Shown here piece after piece: positions 41,088 to 50,052 of a DNA stretch of 64,000 nucleotides. The notes below the pieces were generated by a model. That model was not told where the DNA came from. It ran no database searches and saw nothing but the letters and a program-made list of their open reading frames with translations. The DNA comes from Pseudomonas sp. UBA1879 (GTDB lineage: Bacteria > Pseudomonadota > Gammaproteobacteria > Pseudomonadales > Pseudomonadaceae): NCBI RefSeq assembly GCF_002338065.1, contig NZ_DDHJ01000021.1, positions 147,087 through 211,086 of the forward strand. The letters are read 5' to 3'. Position 1 is the stretch's first letter, and every line of letters begins with the position of its first letter. A program made the position numbers and the translations under genes.

Positions 41088-43322
41088 TTACCGCTTGAAC
41101 AATCCCTTGATGGCATCCTTGAGCTCAGGACTGACCTTATCCCCCAGCTTTTCATCGATCTTGTCGCCGATCCGGTCAGTCGCCAGTTTGGCGGCGACCT
41201 TGCCCAATCCTTCGTTGTCCAGTCGGCAGGCCTTGGCGCCCAGCTCCAGCGGACCGCGGCAGAGGATTGGCCATTCGATGCCGACGAAGCGTGGATTCAC
41301 CTCGCAGGCCGGGTCCGGCATGTCGCTCTTGTCACCTTCGATGATCACGCCGACGCGGTAGTTCATGCCCATCACGCGCAGGTCGATGTCGCCATCACCA
41401 TTAACGCTCAGGCCCGGCGTGCGGACTTTCAGGTCGGGGTTGCTGGCCACGCCATTACGGAACACCAGATTGCCGTTGAGTTGCTGGAAGGGCGTGTCCT
41501 TGCCGCGCGGATCGCCGCTCAACGTTTTGCGGTTCAGGACCGAAATCCCGCGACACAGCTGCTGCTCAAGGTTGGCATTGACCAACACGCCGTCGTTCAG
41601 CGCGAAGTTGGCCGTGCCGTTGAGGCTTTCGACCAAGGCTTTCTGGCTGTTGCCCTTGGCCGTGATATCACTGTTCAACGTCAGCAAGCCGCGCAGGGGA
41701 GGCGTGGTGCCCTGACTCTGGATGAACCGTTCCACGGGCACGCGAGCAATGCGTGTCTGCACGGCGGCGAGCGGGATTTCTGGCCGCACGTCGAGATTGC
41801 CTTTGACCTCGAAATTGCCGTTGTAGAGATCGCCCCGCAGGCTGTCCAGCTTGACCACGCCGTCCAGTGCGGAGGTTTTCAGGGCCGCATTCTGGATCGC
41901 CAATTTTTCCACCGTCAGCTTGCCGAAACTCAGGTCGGCATCGACGTCCAGCTTGCGCATCCGTTCCAGCGGCAGCAATCGCGCATCGCTCCAGGCGCCT
42001 TGGGTCGGCTGGTTCGGCAGGGGAGACGTACCGGCAGGGATCATGGCGTCGGCTTCGCTGCTCTGCACTTCGGATTTGCGCGCAGCGCCTGCAGCCTTGG
42101 CCTGTTCGCTTTGCGGCGGACGATAACGGTCGGCGTCGAACGTATCGGCCTTGAGCTGAAGGCGCAGCGACTGTCTGGCGAAATCTTCGACCGCGACGCG
42201 ACCGGTGAAGGTGCTGTCATCGACCTTCAGCGTCAGGTCATCCAGCGAAAAGCTGCTTTGCGTTGCAGCGATGCGGCTGACCATTTCCAGACGCGTCAGG
42301 CTGTTGTCGCCCAGTGTCGGCGCGGTCTGGCCGATGCTGTCGAGAAATTCGCGCAGGTTGAATTGAGCGATGGAAATGCCGCCGCTCAGTTGCGGGGCCT
42401 TGTCCAGGTCGCGTACATGCAGTTCGCCCAAGGCGCGCAGTTGGTTAGCCGAGAGTTTGAGGTTGGTCCACTCGGCGACGTTCGCCGACATGTCTGCCAG
42501 CAATTGACCCTGTGCCGAAAACGTCAGCGTCTTGCCTTGCAGTGGATCGCCTGCGGCTTCGCCGGAGAAGCGCATGTCGTCGAGCTGATAACGCTTGAGC
42601 GCGCGGTCGAAGCGCAGTTTGCCGGTCAGTTCGGTCTTGGTCCGCACGACCGGTTGATTGGTGCTGAGAAACGCCGTCAGCTTGACCGGAATGTCGGTGG
42701 CGTTGTGAATCGGGCCAGTGCTGAGCTGGATGCTCTCGGCGGTGAATTGCCGGGCCTTTTGCATGTCGTTGAAATCGACCCGGGCGTTGTTCACAGTCAG
42801 GCTGTCGATGTCCAGCTTCAGCGGCTGCCAGGTTTTTTCCTGTTGTGCGGGCGCAGGCGCGGGTTCGCCGGATGGCGGTGTGGGGGCCTGGGTTTGCGCA
42901 GGGTTCGCGGCTTTTGCAGGCGTCTTGCCGATGTCTTCCCAGTTGCCGTGTCCGCTTTCGTCGCGGGTCAGCATCAGGTTCAGGCCTTCGACGCGCACGT
43001 CGCTCATCTGCACTTCCTTGCGCAACAGCGGAAGCACGCGCACTGAAAGGCCAAGCATTTGCAGGTCGGCGAACGGTTGGCTCGGCTCGGTCAGCGTCGC
43101 GATACTGGCGTCGTGCAGTTCAAGGCCGAGCCAAGGGAACAGGCTCCAGCCGATATCACCATTGAGGGTCAGTTCGACATGGGCCCGGTCGCGAACCAAT
43201 TTACGAATCTCGTCTTTGTAATCGTTGGGATCAAACAGATGGGTCAAGGCGAAGCCGAGAGCCACGATGATCAGCAACAGCCCGAGAATGAATAGTCCCA
43301 GGATTTTGCCGAACGCTTTCAT
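41088..43322 (-). CDS. AsmA-family protein
   Basis: A 744-residue envelope protein with an N-terminal membrane anchor (ILGLFILGLLLIIVALGFALTHLF) and a long periplasmic beta-rich part of the AsmA/TamB-like type: VELTLNGDIGWSLFPWLGLELHDASIA near the start and SLNGTANFALNDGVLVNANLEQQLCRGISVLN toward the end. AsmA proteins are implicated in lipid transfer between membranes. Proline/alanine-rich linker near residues 140-165. Usually located next to mutY in Pseudomonas. Confidence 0.9.
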   Translation of the reverse strand: MKAFGKILGLFILGLLLIIVALGFALTHLFDPNDYKDEIRKLVRDRAHVELTLNGDIGWSLFPWLGLELHDASIATLTEPSQPFADLQMLGLSVRVLPLLRKEVQMSDVRVEGLNLMLTRDESGHGNWEDIGKTPAKAANPAQTQAPTPPSGEPAPAPAQQEKTWQPLKLDIDSLTVNNARVDFNDMQKARQFTAESIQLSTGPIHNATDIPVKLTAFLSTNQPVVRTKTELTGKLRFDRALKRYQLDDMRFSGEAAGDPLQGKTLTFSAQGQLLADMSANVAEWTNLKLSANQLRALGELHVRDLDKAPQLSGGISIAQFNLREFLDSIGQTAPTLGDNSLTRLEMVSRIAATQSSFSLDDLTLKVDDSTFTGRVAVEDFARQSLRLQLKADTFDADRYRPPQSEQAKAAGAARKSEVQSSEADAMIPAGTSPLPNQPTQGAWSDARLLPLERMRKLDVDADLSFGKLTVEKLAIQNAALKTSALDGVVKLDSLRGDLYNGNFEVKGNLDVRPEIPLAAVQTRIARVPVERFIQSQGTTPPLRGLLTLNSDITAKGNSQKALVESLNGTANFALNDGVLVNANLEQQLCRGISVLNRKTLSGDPRGKDTPFQQLNGNLVFRNGVASNPDLKVRTPGLSVNGDGDIDLRVMGMNYRVGVIIEGDKSDMPDPACEVNPRFVGIEWPILCRGPLELGAKACRLDNEGLGKVAAKLATDRIGDKIDEKLGDKVSPELKDAIKGLFKR

Positions 43323-43712
43323 GGGCGAGTCCTTGTAATCGAGTCGTTCAAAATTTAGCCCGCGAGTATAGCGTTCTCACGCAGGTGCCGGGCTTTGATC
43401 GGCCTTGCACGGTCTCCAGCGACTGTACGCAATAAACCGGAGCGCCGGAAAGAGGGTGCGATGCCGCATCGCCGTTCGTCTCATTTGCGGCGTGCGCGGT
43501 GACGAGTGGCGTCAAAAAGGTAATAGCAGATTGCTTTATCTCGCGCGTCAAATGCTAATCTTCCGCCGTCCGCGGCCCATTACCGCGTCGAATTGTCACG
43601 TAATGAGACTTTCTGCCGATGAAACTCCCGATGCTTGCGTGCATTAAGAGGGGTAGCGGAAACAATGTCGCTGTTCTTGCGTGGCACAACTGAAAACTAG
43701 GGGCAAAAAATA
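43323..43712. other. Intergenic, upstream of the OFA-family transporter
   Basis: 390 bases between divergent genes. Nothing gene-like. It should hold promoters for both, but I cannot assign them with confidence. Confidence 0.5.
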
Positions 43713-45374
43713 ATGACTACGAGTACTGCTCTGGGTGGCGCTGCCGCTCAGCCCGCGTTCTTGTCCAAAGAGCGTATTATCGCCAAGCGCGGTTTCAACC
43801 GCTGGCTGGTTCCACCCGCAGCGTTGGCTATTCACCTGTGTATCGGTATGGCGTACGGCTTCTCCGTATTCTGGTTGCCGCTGTCAAAGGCTATCGGTAT
43901 CAAGACCGCCGTTGCCTGCCCGGCAGACATGGGCTTCTTTCAGCAAATTTTCTCTTCCGCCTGTGACTGGCCGATCTCGATGCTCGGCTGGATCTACACC
44001 CTGTTCTTCATCTTTCTGGGCTGCTCGGCTGCCATCTGGGGTGGCTGGCTGGAACACGCAGGTCCACGCAAAGCGGGCGTCGTTTCGGCCCTGTGCTGGT
44101 GCGGCGGTCTGCTGATCTCGGCGCTGGGTGTCTACACCCATCAGATCTGGCTGACGTGGATCGGCTCGGGCGTGATCGGCGGTATCGGTCTGGGCTTGGG
44201 CTACATTTCGCCGGTGTCGACCCTGATCAAGTGGTTCCCGGACAAGCGCGGCATGGCCACCGGCATGGCGATCATGGGCTTCGGCGGCGGCGCAATGGTG
44301 GGTGCTCCACTGGCGACCGCGCTGATGAGCCATTTCGCGACGCCTGACAGTGTCGGGGTATGGCAAAGCTTCGTGGCCATGGCGGTGATCTACTTCATCT
44401 TCATGATCGGCGGTGCACTGTCCTATCGCGTTCCGCCAACCGGCTGGAAGCCTGAAGGCTGGACCGCGCCAGCGAAGAAAACCAACAGCGCGATGATCAC
44501 CAATCGTCACGTACACGTCAGCGTTGCGTGGAAAACCCCGCAATTCCGTCTGGTGTGGCTGGTGCTGTGCCTGAACGTTTCTGCCGGTATCGGCATCCTC
44601 GGCATGGCATCGCCACTGCTGCAGGAAGTGTTCGGCGGCAAGCTGCTGGGCACCGATCAGGGCTTCTCGCAGCTGGACGCTTCGCAACTGGCGGCTATCG
44701 CGGCCATCGCAGCGGGCTTCACCGGTTTGCTGAGTCTGTTCAACATTGGCGGTCGCTTCTTCTGGGCCTCCTTCTCCGACTACATCGGCCGTAAAGCCAC
44801 TTACTTCGTGTTCTTCGCGTTGGGTTTCCTGCTGTACGCGTCGGTTCCGACGCTGGGTCACCTGGGCAGTGTCGCGCTGTTCGTGGCGGCGTTCTGTGTC
44901 GTGCTGTCGATGTACGGCGGCGGTTTCGCCACCGTTCCGGCTTACCTGGCTGACCTGTTCGGTACGCAAATGGTCGGCGCGATCCACGGTCGTCTGCTGA
45001 CCGCCTGGGCGGCGGCTGGGGTGCTGGGTCCGGTGCTGGTGAACTACCTGCGTGAATATCAACTGAGCCACGGCGTTGCGCGCGCCGATGCTTACGACAT
45101 CACGCTGTACATCCTTGCAGGTCTGCTGGTGTTGGGCTTCATCTGCAACATGCTGGTGCGCCCGGTGGCCGACAAGTACTTCATGACCGACGAGCAATTG
45201 AAGGCCGAGCAGGCCATCGGTCACGATGCCGGTGCGGACCACACCACTTCGCTGGAGTGGAAAGCCGACGCAGGCACCAAGCCGCTGGCGATTCTGGCCT
45301 GGCTGGCGGTGGGCATTCCGCTGGCGTGGGGCGTGTGGATCACCCTGCAGAAGACAGCAGTGTTGTTCCACTAA
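43713..45374 (+). CDS. OFA-family MFS transporter
   Basis: A 553-residue, about 12-14-span major facilitator of the oxalate/formate antiporter family. WLVPPAALAIHLCIGMAYGFSVFWLPLSKAIG, the loop SWPISMLGWIYTLFFIFLG-like segment, and GGIGLGLGYISPVSTLIKWFPDKRGMATGMAIMGFGGGAMVGAPL are family hallmarks. Probably carries a small monocarboxylate or dicarboxylate (inference). C-terminal extension after the last predicted core helix includes a final membrane span (LAILAWLAVGIPLAWGVWITL). Confidence 0.87.
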   Translation: MTTSTALGGAAAQPAFLSKERIIAKRGFNRWLVPPAALAIHLCIGMAYGFSVFWLPLSKAIGIKTAVACPADMGFFQQIFSSACDWPISMLGWIYTLFFIFLGCSAAIWGGWLEHAGPRKAGVVSALCWCGGLLISALGVYTHQIWLTWIGSGVIGGIGLGLGYISPVSTLIKWFPDKRGMATGMAIMGFGGGAMVGAPLATALMSHFATPDSVGVWQSFVAMAVIYFIFMIGGALSYRVPPTGWKPEGWTAPAKKTNSAMITNRHVHVSVAWKTPQFRLVWLVLCLNVSAGIGILGMASPLLQEVFGGKLLGTDQGFSQLDASQLAAIAAIAAGFTGLLSLFNIGGRFFWASFSDYIGRKATYFVFFALGFLLYASVPTLGHLGSVALFVAAFCVVLSMYGGGFATVPAYLADLFGTQMVGAIHGRLLTAWAAAGVLGPVLVNYLREYQLSHGVARADAYDITLYILAGLLVLGFICNMLVRPVADKYFMTDEQLKAEQAIGHDAGADHTTSLEWKADAGTKPLAILAWLAVGIPLAWGVWITLQKTAVLFH

Positions 45375-45385
45375 GCGTTGATTGA

Positions 45386-45409
45386 GTCGGCCTGAATCAT
45401 CAGGCCGAC
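45386..45409 (+). terminator. Hairpin after the OFA-family transporter gene
   Basis: Perfect 10-bp stem GTCGGCCTGA / TCAGGCCGAC with loop ATCA, 11 bases after the stop. No T-tract follows. Confidence 0.6.
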
Positions 45410-45417
45410 ATCAAAAC

Positions 45418-45506
45418 TGTGGGAGCCGGCTTGCTGGCGAAAGCGGTGAATCAGCAACCGGTGAGTTGCCTGACACACCGTTTTCGCCAGCAAGTCGGCT
45501 CCCACA
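45418..45506. repeat. REP pair (GTGGGAGCCGGC type)
   Basis: Inverted copies TGTGGGAGCCGGCTTGCTGGCGAAAG and TTTTCGCCAGCAAGTCGGCTCCCACA flanking about 38 bases. Same family as at 40956 and 48906. Confidence 0.85.
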
Positions 45507-45599
45507 TGTCATTTGTACAGACATGTCTATCTTCCCAACCCGCTGCATCTCTCCATCGCCCATAACACGCTTCGTGTTTCTGTTTCCCCGCCACACGCC

Positions 45600-45605
45600 T
45601 ATAAT
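45600..45605 (+). promoter_or_regulatory. -10 element of the his operon
   Basis: Perfect TATAAT 37 bases before the hisB ATG. The matching -35 is weak. Confidence 0.5.
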
Positions 45606-45642
45606 GGCCGCCTTTTCGCCCAATGATTTTGCGGAGCTGGTG

Positions 45643-46236
45643 ATGGCCGAACGTAAGGCGTTCGTCGAGCGCGACACCCTGGAAACCCAGATCAAAGCCT
45701 CGATCAACCTGGATGGCACCGGAAAGGCCCGATTCGATATCGGCGTTCCTTTTCTTGAACACATGCTCGACCAGATCGCCCGTCATGGGTTGATCGATCT
45801 GGATATCGAAAGCAAAGGCGACCTGCATATCGACGACCACCACACGGTGGAAGACGTCGGCATCACCTTGGGTCAGGCCTTCAGCAAAGCCATCGGCGAC
45901 AAAAAGGGCATCCGTCGTTACGGCCACGCCTATGTCCCGCTGGATGAAGCACTGTCGCGTGTGGTCATCGACTTCTCGGGTCGCCCCGGCCTGCAAATGC
46001 ACGTGCCTTACACCCGCGCGACGGTCGGCGGCTTCGACGTGGACCTGTTCCAGGAATTCTTCCAGGGCTTCGTCAACCACGCCAACGTGACGCTGCACAT
46101 CGACAACCTGCGCGGCCACAACACCCACCACCAGATCGAAACCGTGTTCAAGGCGTTCGGCCGTGCGCTGCGCATGGCCGTTGAGCTGGACGACCGCATG
46201 GCCGGCCAAATGCCCTCGACCAAGGGCGTGTTGTAA
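45643..46236 (+). CDS. hisB: Imidazoleglycerol-phosphate dehydratase
   Basis: A 197-residue monofunctional HisB, sixth enzyme of histidine synthesis. Metal-binding DDHHTVEDVGI and HNTHHQIE motifs and the ATVGGFDVDLFQEFFQGF core are present. Start at 45643 (MAERKAFVERDTLE) is the normal N-terminus; the longer frame begins inside the REP pair. First of hisB-hisH-x-hisA-hisF; stop overlaps the hisH start (TAATG). Confidence 0.96.
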   Translation: MAERKAFVERDTLETQIKASINLDGTGKARFDIGVPFLEHMLDQIARHGLIDLDIESKGDLHIDDHHTVEDVGITLGQAFSKAIGDKKGIRRYGHAYVPLDEALSRVVIDFSGRPGLQMHVPYTRATVGGFDVDLFQEFFQGFVNHANVTLHIDNLRGHNTHHQIETVFKAFGRALRMAVELDDRMAGQMPSTKGVL

Positions 46237-46874
46237 TGCAGACCGTTGCCGTTATCGACTATGGCATGGGCAACCTGCACTCGGTGGCCAAGGCCCTCGA
46301 ACACGTTGGCGCGGGCCGGGTATTGGTCACCAGCGACGCCGACGTGATTCGCGAAGCTGACCGCATCGTGTTCCCCGGAGTGGGCGCGATTCGCGACTGC
46401 ATGGCTGAGATCCGCCGTTTGGGCTTCGACGCGCTGGTGCGTGAAGTCAGCCAGGACCGTCCGTTTCTCGGCATCTGCGTCGGCATGCAGGCGTTGCTGG
46501 ACCGTAGTGAAGAGAACGATGGCGTGGACTGCATTGGCGTGTTCCCAGGCCAAGTGCGCTTCTTCGGCAAAGACCTTCACGAAGACGGCCAACACCTGAA
46601 AGTCCCGCACATGGGCTGGAACGAAGTCACGCAGTCGGTGGATCACCCGCTGTGGCACAGCATTCCGGACATGGCGCGGTTCTACTTCGTACACAGCTAT
46701 TACATCGACTCGCCGAACCCTCGGCAGATTGTCGGGCGCGGCCACTACGGCCTCGACTTCGCTGCCGCGCTGGCTGACGGTTCGCGCTTTGCCGTGCAGT
46801 TCCACCCCGAGAAGAGCCATACCCATGGCCTGCAATTGCTGCAGAACTTCGCTGCGTGGGACGGCCGCTGGTAA
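46236..46874 (+). CDS. hisH: Imidazole glycerol phosphate synthase, glutamine amidotransferase subunit
   Basis: A 212-residue class I amidotransferase that feeds ammonia to HisF. IDYGMGNLHSV start, nucleophile Cys in LGICVGMQAL, and the His-Glu pair in VQFHPEKSH. TAATG overlaps with both neighbours. Confidence 0.96.
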   Translation: MQTVAVIDYGMGNLHSVAKALEHVGAGRVLVTSDADVIREADRIVFPGVGAIRDCMAEIRRLGFDALVREVSQDRPFLGICVGMQALLDRSEENDGVDCIGVFPGQVRFFGKDLHEDGQHLKVPHMGWNEVTQSVDHPLWHSIPDMARFYFVHSYYIDSPNPRQIVGRGHYGLDFAAALADGSRFAVQFHPEKSHTHGLQLLQNFAAWDGRW

Positions 46875-47131
46875 TGAGCAAGAAGAACAAGCCGCCGATC
46901 CTGACCCTCACGCCTGAGCAGGAGCGTGAGGCTTGTCAGACCCTCAAGCGGTTCATGGAAGATCGTTTCGAACTGAGCCTCGGTTCGTTCGAAGCGGCCG
47001 AAATCCTTGAATTGTTCACGCGCGAAATTGCCCCGCACTACTACAACCGAGCGATCTTCGACGCTCAGGCGCTATTGAAAGAGCGCTTTGAGGGCCTCGA
47101 AAGCGATATGTGGTCGCTCGAAAAAAATTAA
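46874..47131 (+). CDS. DUF2164 family protein in the his operon
   Basis: An 85-residue protein with LTPEQEREACQTLKRFMEDRFELSLGSFEAAEILELFTREIAPHYYNRAIFDAQALL, the DUF2164 pattern. It starts in the hisH stop (TAATG), so it is translated with the his operon. Function unknown; conserved at this place in pseudomonads. Confidence 0.88.
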   Translation: MSKKNKPPILTLTPEQEREACQTLKRFMEDRFELSLGSFEAAEILELFTREIAPHYYNRAIFDAQALLKERFEGLESDMWSLEKN

Positions 47132-47235
47132 GGGCAGCGACAAGCTAAATGCTGACCGCTGCAAGATTGATTTCCGCATGCCTGCTTGCAGCTTGACGCT
47201 CGCAACGTGCAGCCACTGTGACGAAGGAAAAACTG
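47132..47235. repeat. Intergenic palindromic-type repeat before hisA
   Basis: About 100 bases containing GCTTGCAGCTTGACGCT and AACGTGCAGC words related to the GCTTGAA repeats before hisF. Splits the otherwise overlapping operon. Confidence 0.45.
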
Positions 47236-47985
47236 ATGCTGATCATCCCCGCTATCGACCTGAAAGACGGCGCCTGCGTGCGCTTGCGCCAAGGCCGAAT
47301 GGAAGATTCCACGGTATTCTCCGATGACCCGGTCAGCATGGCGGCCAAGTGGGTCGACGGTGGCTGCCGCCGTCTGCATCTGGTCGACCTGAACGGTGCG
47401 TTCGAAGGCCAGCCGGTCAACGGCGAAGTCGTGACGGCCATCGCCAAGCGTTACCCGAACCTGCCGATCCAGATCGGCGGCGGCATTCGTTCGCTGGAAA
47501 CCATCGAGCACTACGTCAAAGCGGGCGTGAGCTACGTCATCATCGGCACCAAGGCCGTCAAAGAGCCTGAGTTCGTCGCTGAGGCCTGCCGCGCGTTTCC
47601 GGGCAAGGTTATCGTCGGCTTGGACGCCAAGGACGGCTTCGTCGCTACCGATGGCTGGGCGGAAGTCAGCTCGGTGCAGGTGATCGACCTGGCGAAGCGG
47701 TTTGAGGCGGACGGCGTTTCGGCCATCGTTTATACCGATATCGCCAAAGACGGCATGATGCAAGGCTGCAACGTGCCGTTCACTGCCGCGTTGGCAGCGG
47801 CCACGAAAATCCCGGTCATCGCGTCCGGCGGCATTCACAACCTGGGTGACATCAAGGCGCTGCTGGATGCCAAGGCCCCGGGGATCATCGGTGCCATCAC
47901 AGGCCGCGCGATTTATGAGGGGACTCTGGATGTCACAGAGGCTCAGGCATTGTGTGATGGCTACGCGGCCAGCTCCAAGTTGTAA
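47236..47985 (+). CDS. hisA: ProFAR isomerase
   Basis: A 249-residue TIM barrel: IPAIDLKDGACVRL with catalytic Asp8, GGGIRSLETIEHYV phosphate site, and TDIAKDGMMQGCNV with the second catalytic Asp. AAGGA eight bases before ATG 47236. Converts ProFAR to PRFAR for HisFH. Confidence 0.96.
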   Translation: MLIIPAIDLKDGACVRLRQGRMEDSTVFSDDPVSMAAKWVDGGCRRLHLVDLNGAFEGQPVNGEVVTAIAKRYPNLPIQIGGGIRSLETIEHYVKAGVSYVIIGTKAVKEPEFVAEACRAFPGKVIVGLDAKDGFVATDGWAEVSSVQVIDLAKRFEADGVSAIVYTDIAKDGMMQGCNVPFTAALAAATKIPVIASGGIHNLGDIKALLDAKAPGIIGAITGRAIYEGTLDVTEAQALCDGYAASSKL

Positions 47986-48030
47986 GCGGCGAGCTGCAAG
48001 TTAGCAGCGTGACGCGATCCGCTCTTTCCT

Positions 48031-48054
48031 GCAGCTTGAAGCTTGAAGCTTCTT
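48031..48054. repeat. Tandem GCTTGAA repeat before hisF
   Basis: GCAGCTTGAA-GCTTGAA-GCTTCTT; similar GCTTGCAGCTTG words lie before hisA. A common class of short intergenic repeat in Pseudomonas. Confidence 0.5.
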
Positions 48055-48072
48055 AATCGGAGATTAAGTCTT

Positions 48073-48843
48073 ATGGCGTTAGCCAAGCGCATCATCCCTT
48101 GCCTAGACGTCGACAACGGTCGCGTGGTCAAGGGCGTGAAGTTCGAGAACATCCGCGATGCCGGTGACCCGGTGGAAATCGCCCGTCGTTACGATGAGCA
48201 GGGTGCTGATGAGATCACCTTTCTCGACATCACCGCCAGCGTCGATGGCCGCGACACCACGTTGCATACCGTCGAGCGCATGGCCAGTCAGGTGTTCATC
48301 CCCCTGACCGTGGGCGGGGGCGTGCGCACCGTGATGGATATCCGCAACCTGCTCAATGCCGGGGCGGACAAGGTCTCGATCAACACGGCGGCAGTGTTCA
48401 ACCCCGAGTTCGTCGGCGAGGCGGCGGCGCGTTTCGGTTCGCAGTGCATCGTGGTAGCGATCGACGCCAAGAAGGTGTCCGGCCCAGGCGAGACCCCGCG
48501 CTGGGAAATCTTCACCCATGGCGGTCGCAAGCCGACCGGTCTGGACGCGGTCGAGTGGGCCAAAAAGATGGAAGGCCTGGGCGCCGGGGAAATTTTGCTG
48601 ACCAGCATGGATCAGGACGGCATGAAAAACGGTTTCGACCTGGGCGTGACCCGCGCAATCAGCGATGCGCTGGGCATTCCGGTGATTGCGTCGGGAGGCG
48701 TCGGTAACCTCCAACACTTGGCCGATGGCGTTCTGGAAGGCCATGCCAGCGCGGTGCTGGCGGCGAGTATCTTCCACTTTGGTGAATACACCGTGCCGGA
48801 GGCCAAGGCGTTTATGGCGAAGCAGGGCATCGTCGTTCGCTGA
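48073..48843 (+). CDS. hisF: Imidazole glycerol phosphate synthase, cyclase subunit
   Basis: A 256-residue TIM barrel synthase: KRIIPCLDVDNGRVVKGVKF with Asp11, GGGVRTVMDIRNLLNAGADKVSINTAAV, and ILLTSMDQDGMKNGFD with Asp130-type residue. GGAG precedes ATG 48073. With HisH it makes IGP and AICAR. Confidence 0.97.
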   Translation: MALAKRIIPCLDVDNGRVVKGVKFENIRDAGDPVEIARRYDEQGADEITFLDITASVDGRDTTLHTVERMASQVFIPLTVGGGVRTVMDIRNLLNAGADKVSINTAAVFNPEFVGEAAARFGSQCIVVAIDAKKVSGPGETPRWEIFTHGGRKPTGLDAVEWAKKMEGLGAGEILLTSMDQDGMKNGFDLGVTRAISDALGIPVIASGGVGNLQHLADGVLEGHASAVLAASIFHFGEYTVPEAKAFMAKQGIVVR

Positions 48844-48905
48844 AGACTTCTCGACACCTGTGGGCGCACGGTATGCGTCGAAGGTCTGTAGCTGTGAATA
48901 GTTAG

Positions 48906-48994
48906 TGTGGGAGCCGGCTTGCTGGCGAATGCGGTGGAGCAGTCACGGATGAGTTGCCTGACCCTCTAAATTCGCCAACAAGCCGGCTCGCACA
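48906..48994. repeat. REP pair (GTGGGAGCCGGC type)
   Basis: TGTGGGAGCCGGCTTGCTGGCGAATG and its diverged complement TTCGCCAACAAGCCGGCTCGCACA. The right copy has two substitutions. Confidence 0.82.
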
Positions 48995-49132
48995 AGATGG
49001 CGCTTGACCTAAAACAGATTGTTTACAGGCGCTAAACGTCTGTTCTGAAAGCGACCACGGCCCTCACTGAACTGGACAATACCCAGCGTTAACGGCACTC
49101 TTTTGCCGTCGTCAGGATCGGGTGCCAGGGAT

Positions 49133-49888
49133 ATGTTCAAAGGTGTTTTTCTTGCGCTGATCAGCGTAGCGACGTTGCTCTCAGGCGCCGCCCGGGCAGA
49201 CGATGCGCCGACTTATTCGATGGTGTTGCTTACCGAGAATTTCCCGCCTTACAACATGGCCATCGATGGCAAAAACTTCGCCCAGGAAGCCAACATTCAG
49301 GGCATTGCCGTGGAAATCGTGCGCGAAACCTTCAAGCGTGCGGGGATCGGCTATAGCATGACCCTGCGTTTTCCATGGGATCGCATTTATAAACTCGCGT
49401 TGGAAAAGCCCGGCTACGGTGTGTTCGTGACCGCGCGTTTGCCTGAGCGCGAAAAGCTGTTCAAGTGGGTCGGCCCCATTGGCCCGGATGACTGGATCAT
49501 GTTGGCCAAAGGTGACAGTCCGATTCAGCTCAATACCCTTGAAGAGGCCAGGCAATACCGGATCGGTGCCTACAAAGGCGATGCCATTGCTGAAGAACTG
49601 GCGCGACAGGGCATGAACCCGATCACGGTCCTCAGCGATAAGGACAACGCTCGCAAGCTGGTGGAAGGCCAGATCGATCTTTGGGCGACAGGTGATCCGG
49701 CGGGGCGGTACCTGGCGCGGCAGGAGGGCGTGACCGGCCTGAAGACCGTACTGCGCTTCAACAGCGCCGAGCTGTTTCTGGCGCTGAACAAGGACACACC
49801 GGACGAAGTGGTTCAGAAGTTACAAACCGCGCTGGACCAACTGCGCAAGGAAGGCACGGTCGACAGCATTCTCGGCAAATACCTCTGA
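49133..49888 (+). CDS. Periplasmic solute-binding protein, family 3
   Basis: A 251-residue secreted protein: signal peptide MFKGVFLALISVATLLSGAARA then DDAPTYSMVLLTENFPPYNMAIDG. The family 3 fold is shown by IVRETFKRAGIGYSMTLRFPWDRIYKLAL and the YRIGAYKGDAIAEELARQG hinge. The sequence departs from classical amino acid binders (PWDRIYKLALEKPG type), resembling orphan binding proteins without a transporter next to them. ATG 49133 is chosen by the signal peptide. Confidence 0.8.
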   Translation: MFKGVFLALISVATLLSGAARADDAPTYSMVLLTENFPPYNMAIDGKNFAQEANIQGIAVEIVRETFKRAGIGYSMTLRFPWDRIYKLALEKPGYGVFVTARLPEREKLFKWVGPIGPDDWIMLAKGDSPIQLNTLEEARQYRIGAYKGDAIAEELARQGMNPITVLSDKDNARKLVEGQIDLWATGDPAGRYLARQEGVTGLKTVLRFNSAELFLALNKDTPDEVVQKLQTALDQLRKEGTVDSILGKYL

Positions 49889-49903
49889 CCCGACACGACC
49901 TCT

Positions 49904-50038
49904 TGTAGGAGCGTGGCTTGTCCCGCGATCGGCGGGGGACCCGTCGTAAAATCTATGAATACGGTAGATCAGATGTACCGCATTCGCCGGATTTGCTGCC
50001 GCTTCGCGCCAGTTCGCAGGGCAAGCCAGCTCCTACAG
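49904..50038. repeat. Diverged REP pair (TGTAGGAGC type)
   Basis: TGTAGGAGCGTGGCTTGTCCCGCGATCGGCGGGG on the left and GCAGGGCAAGCCAGCTCCTACA on the right form an inverted pair of a second REP class, distinct from the GTGGGAGCC class. Confidence 0.75.
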
Positions 50039-50052
50039 AACCCGTGGTAGAT

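Noticed and set aside
43884..45371. 495-codon leftward frame over the OFA-family transporter gene
   Set aside because: Antisense shadow rich in Gln/His/Arg; the rightward frame is a clear membrane transporter.
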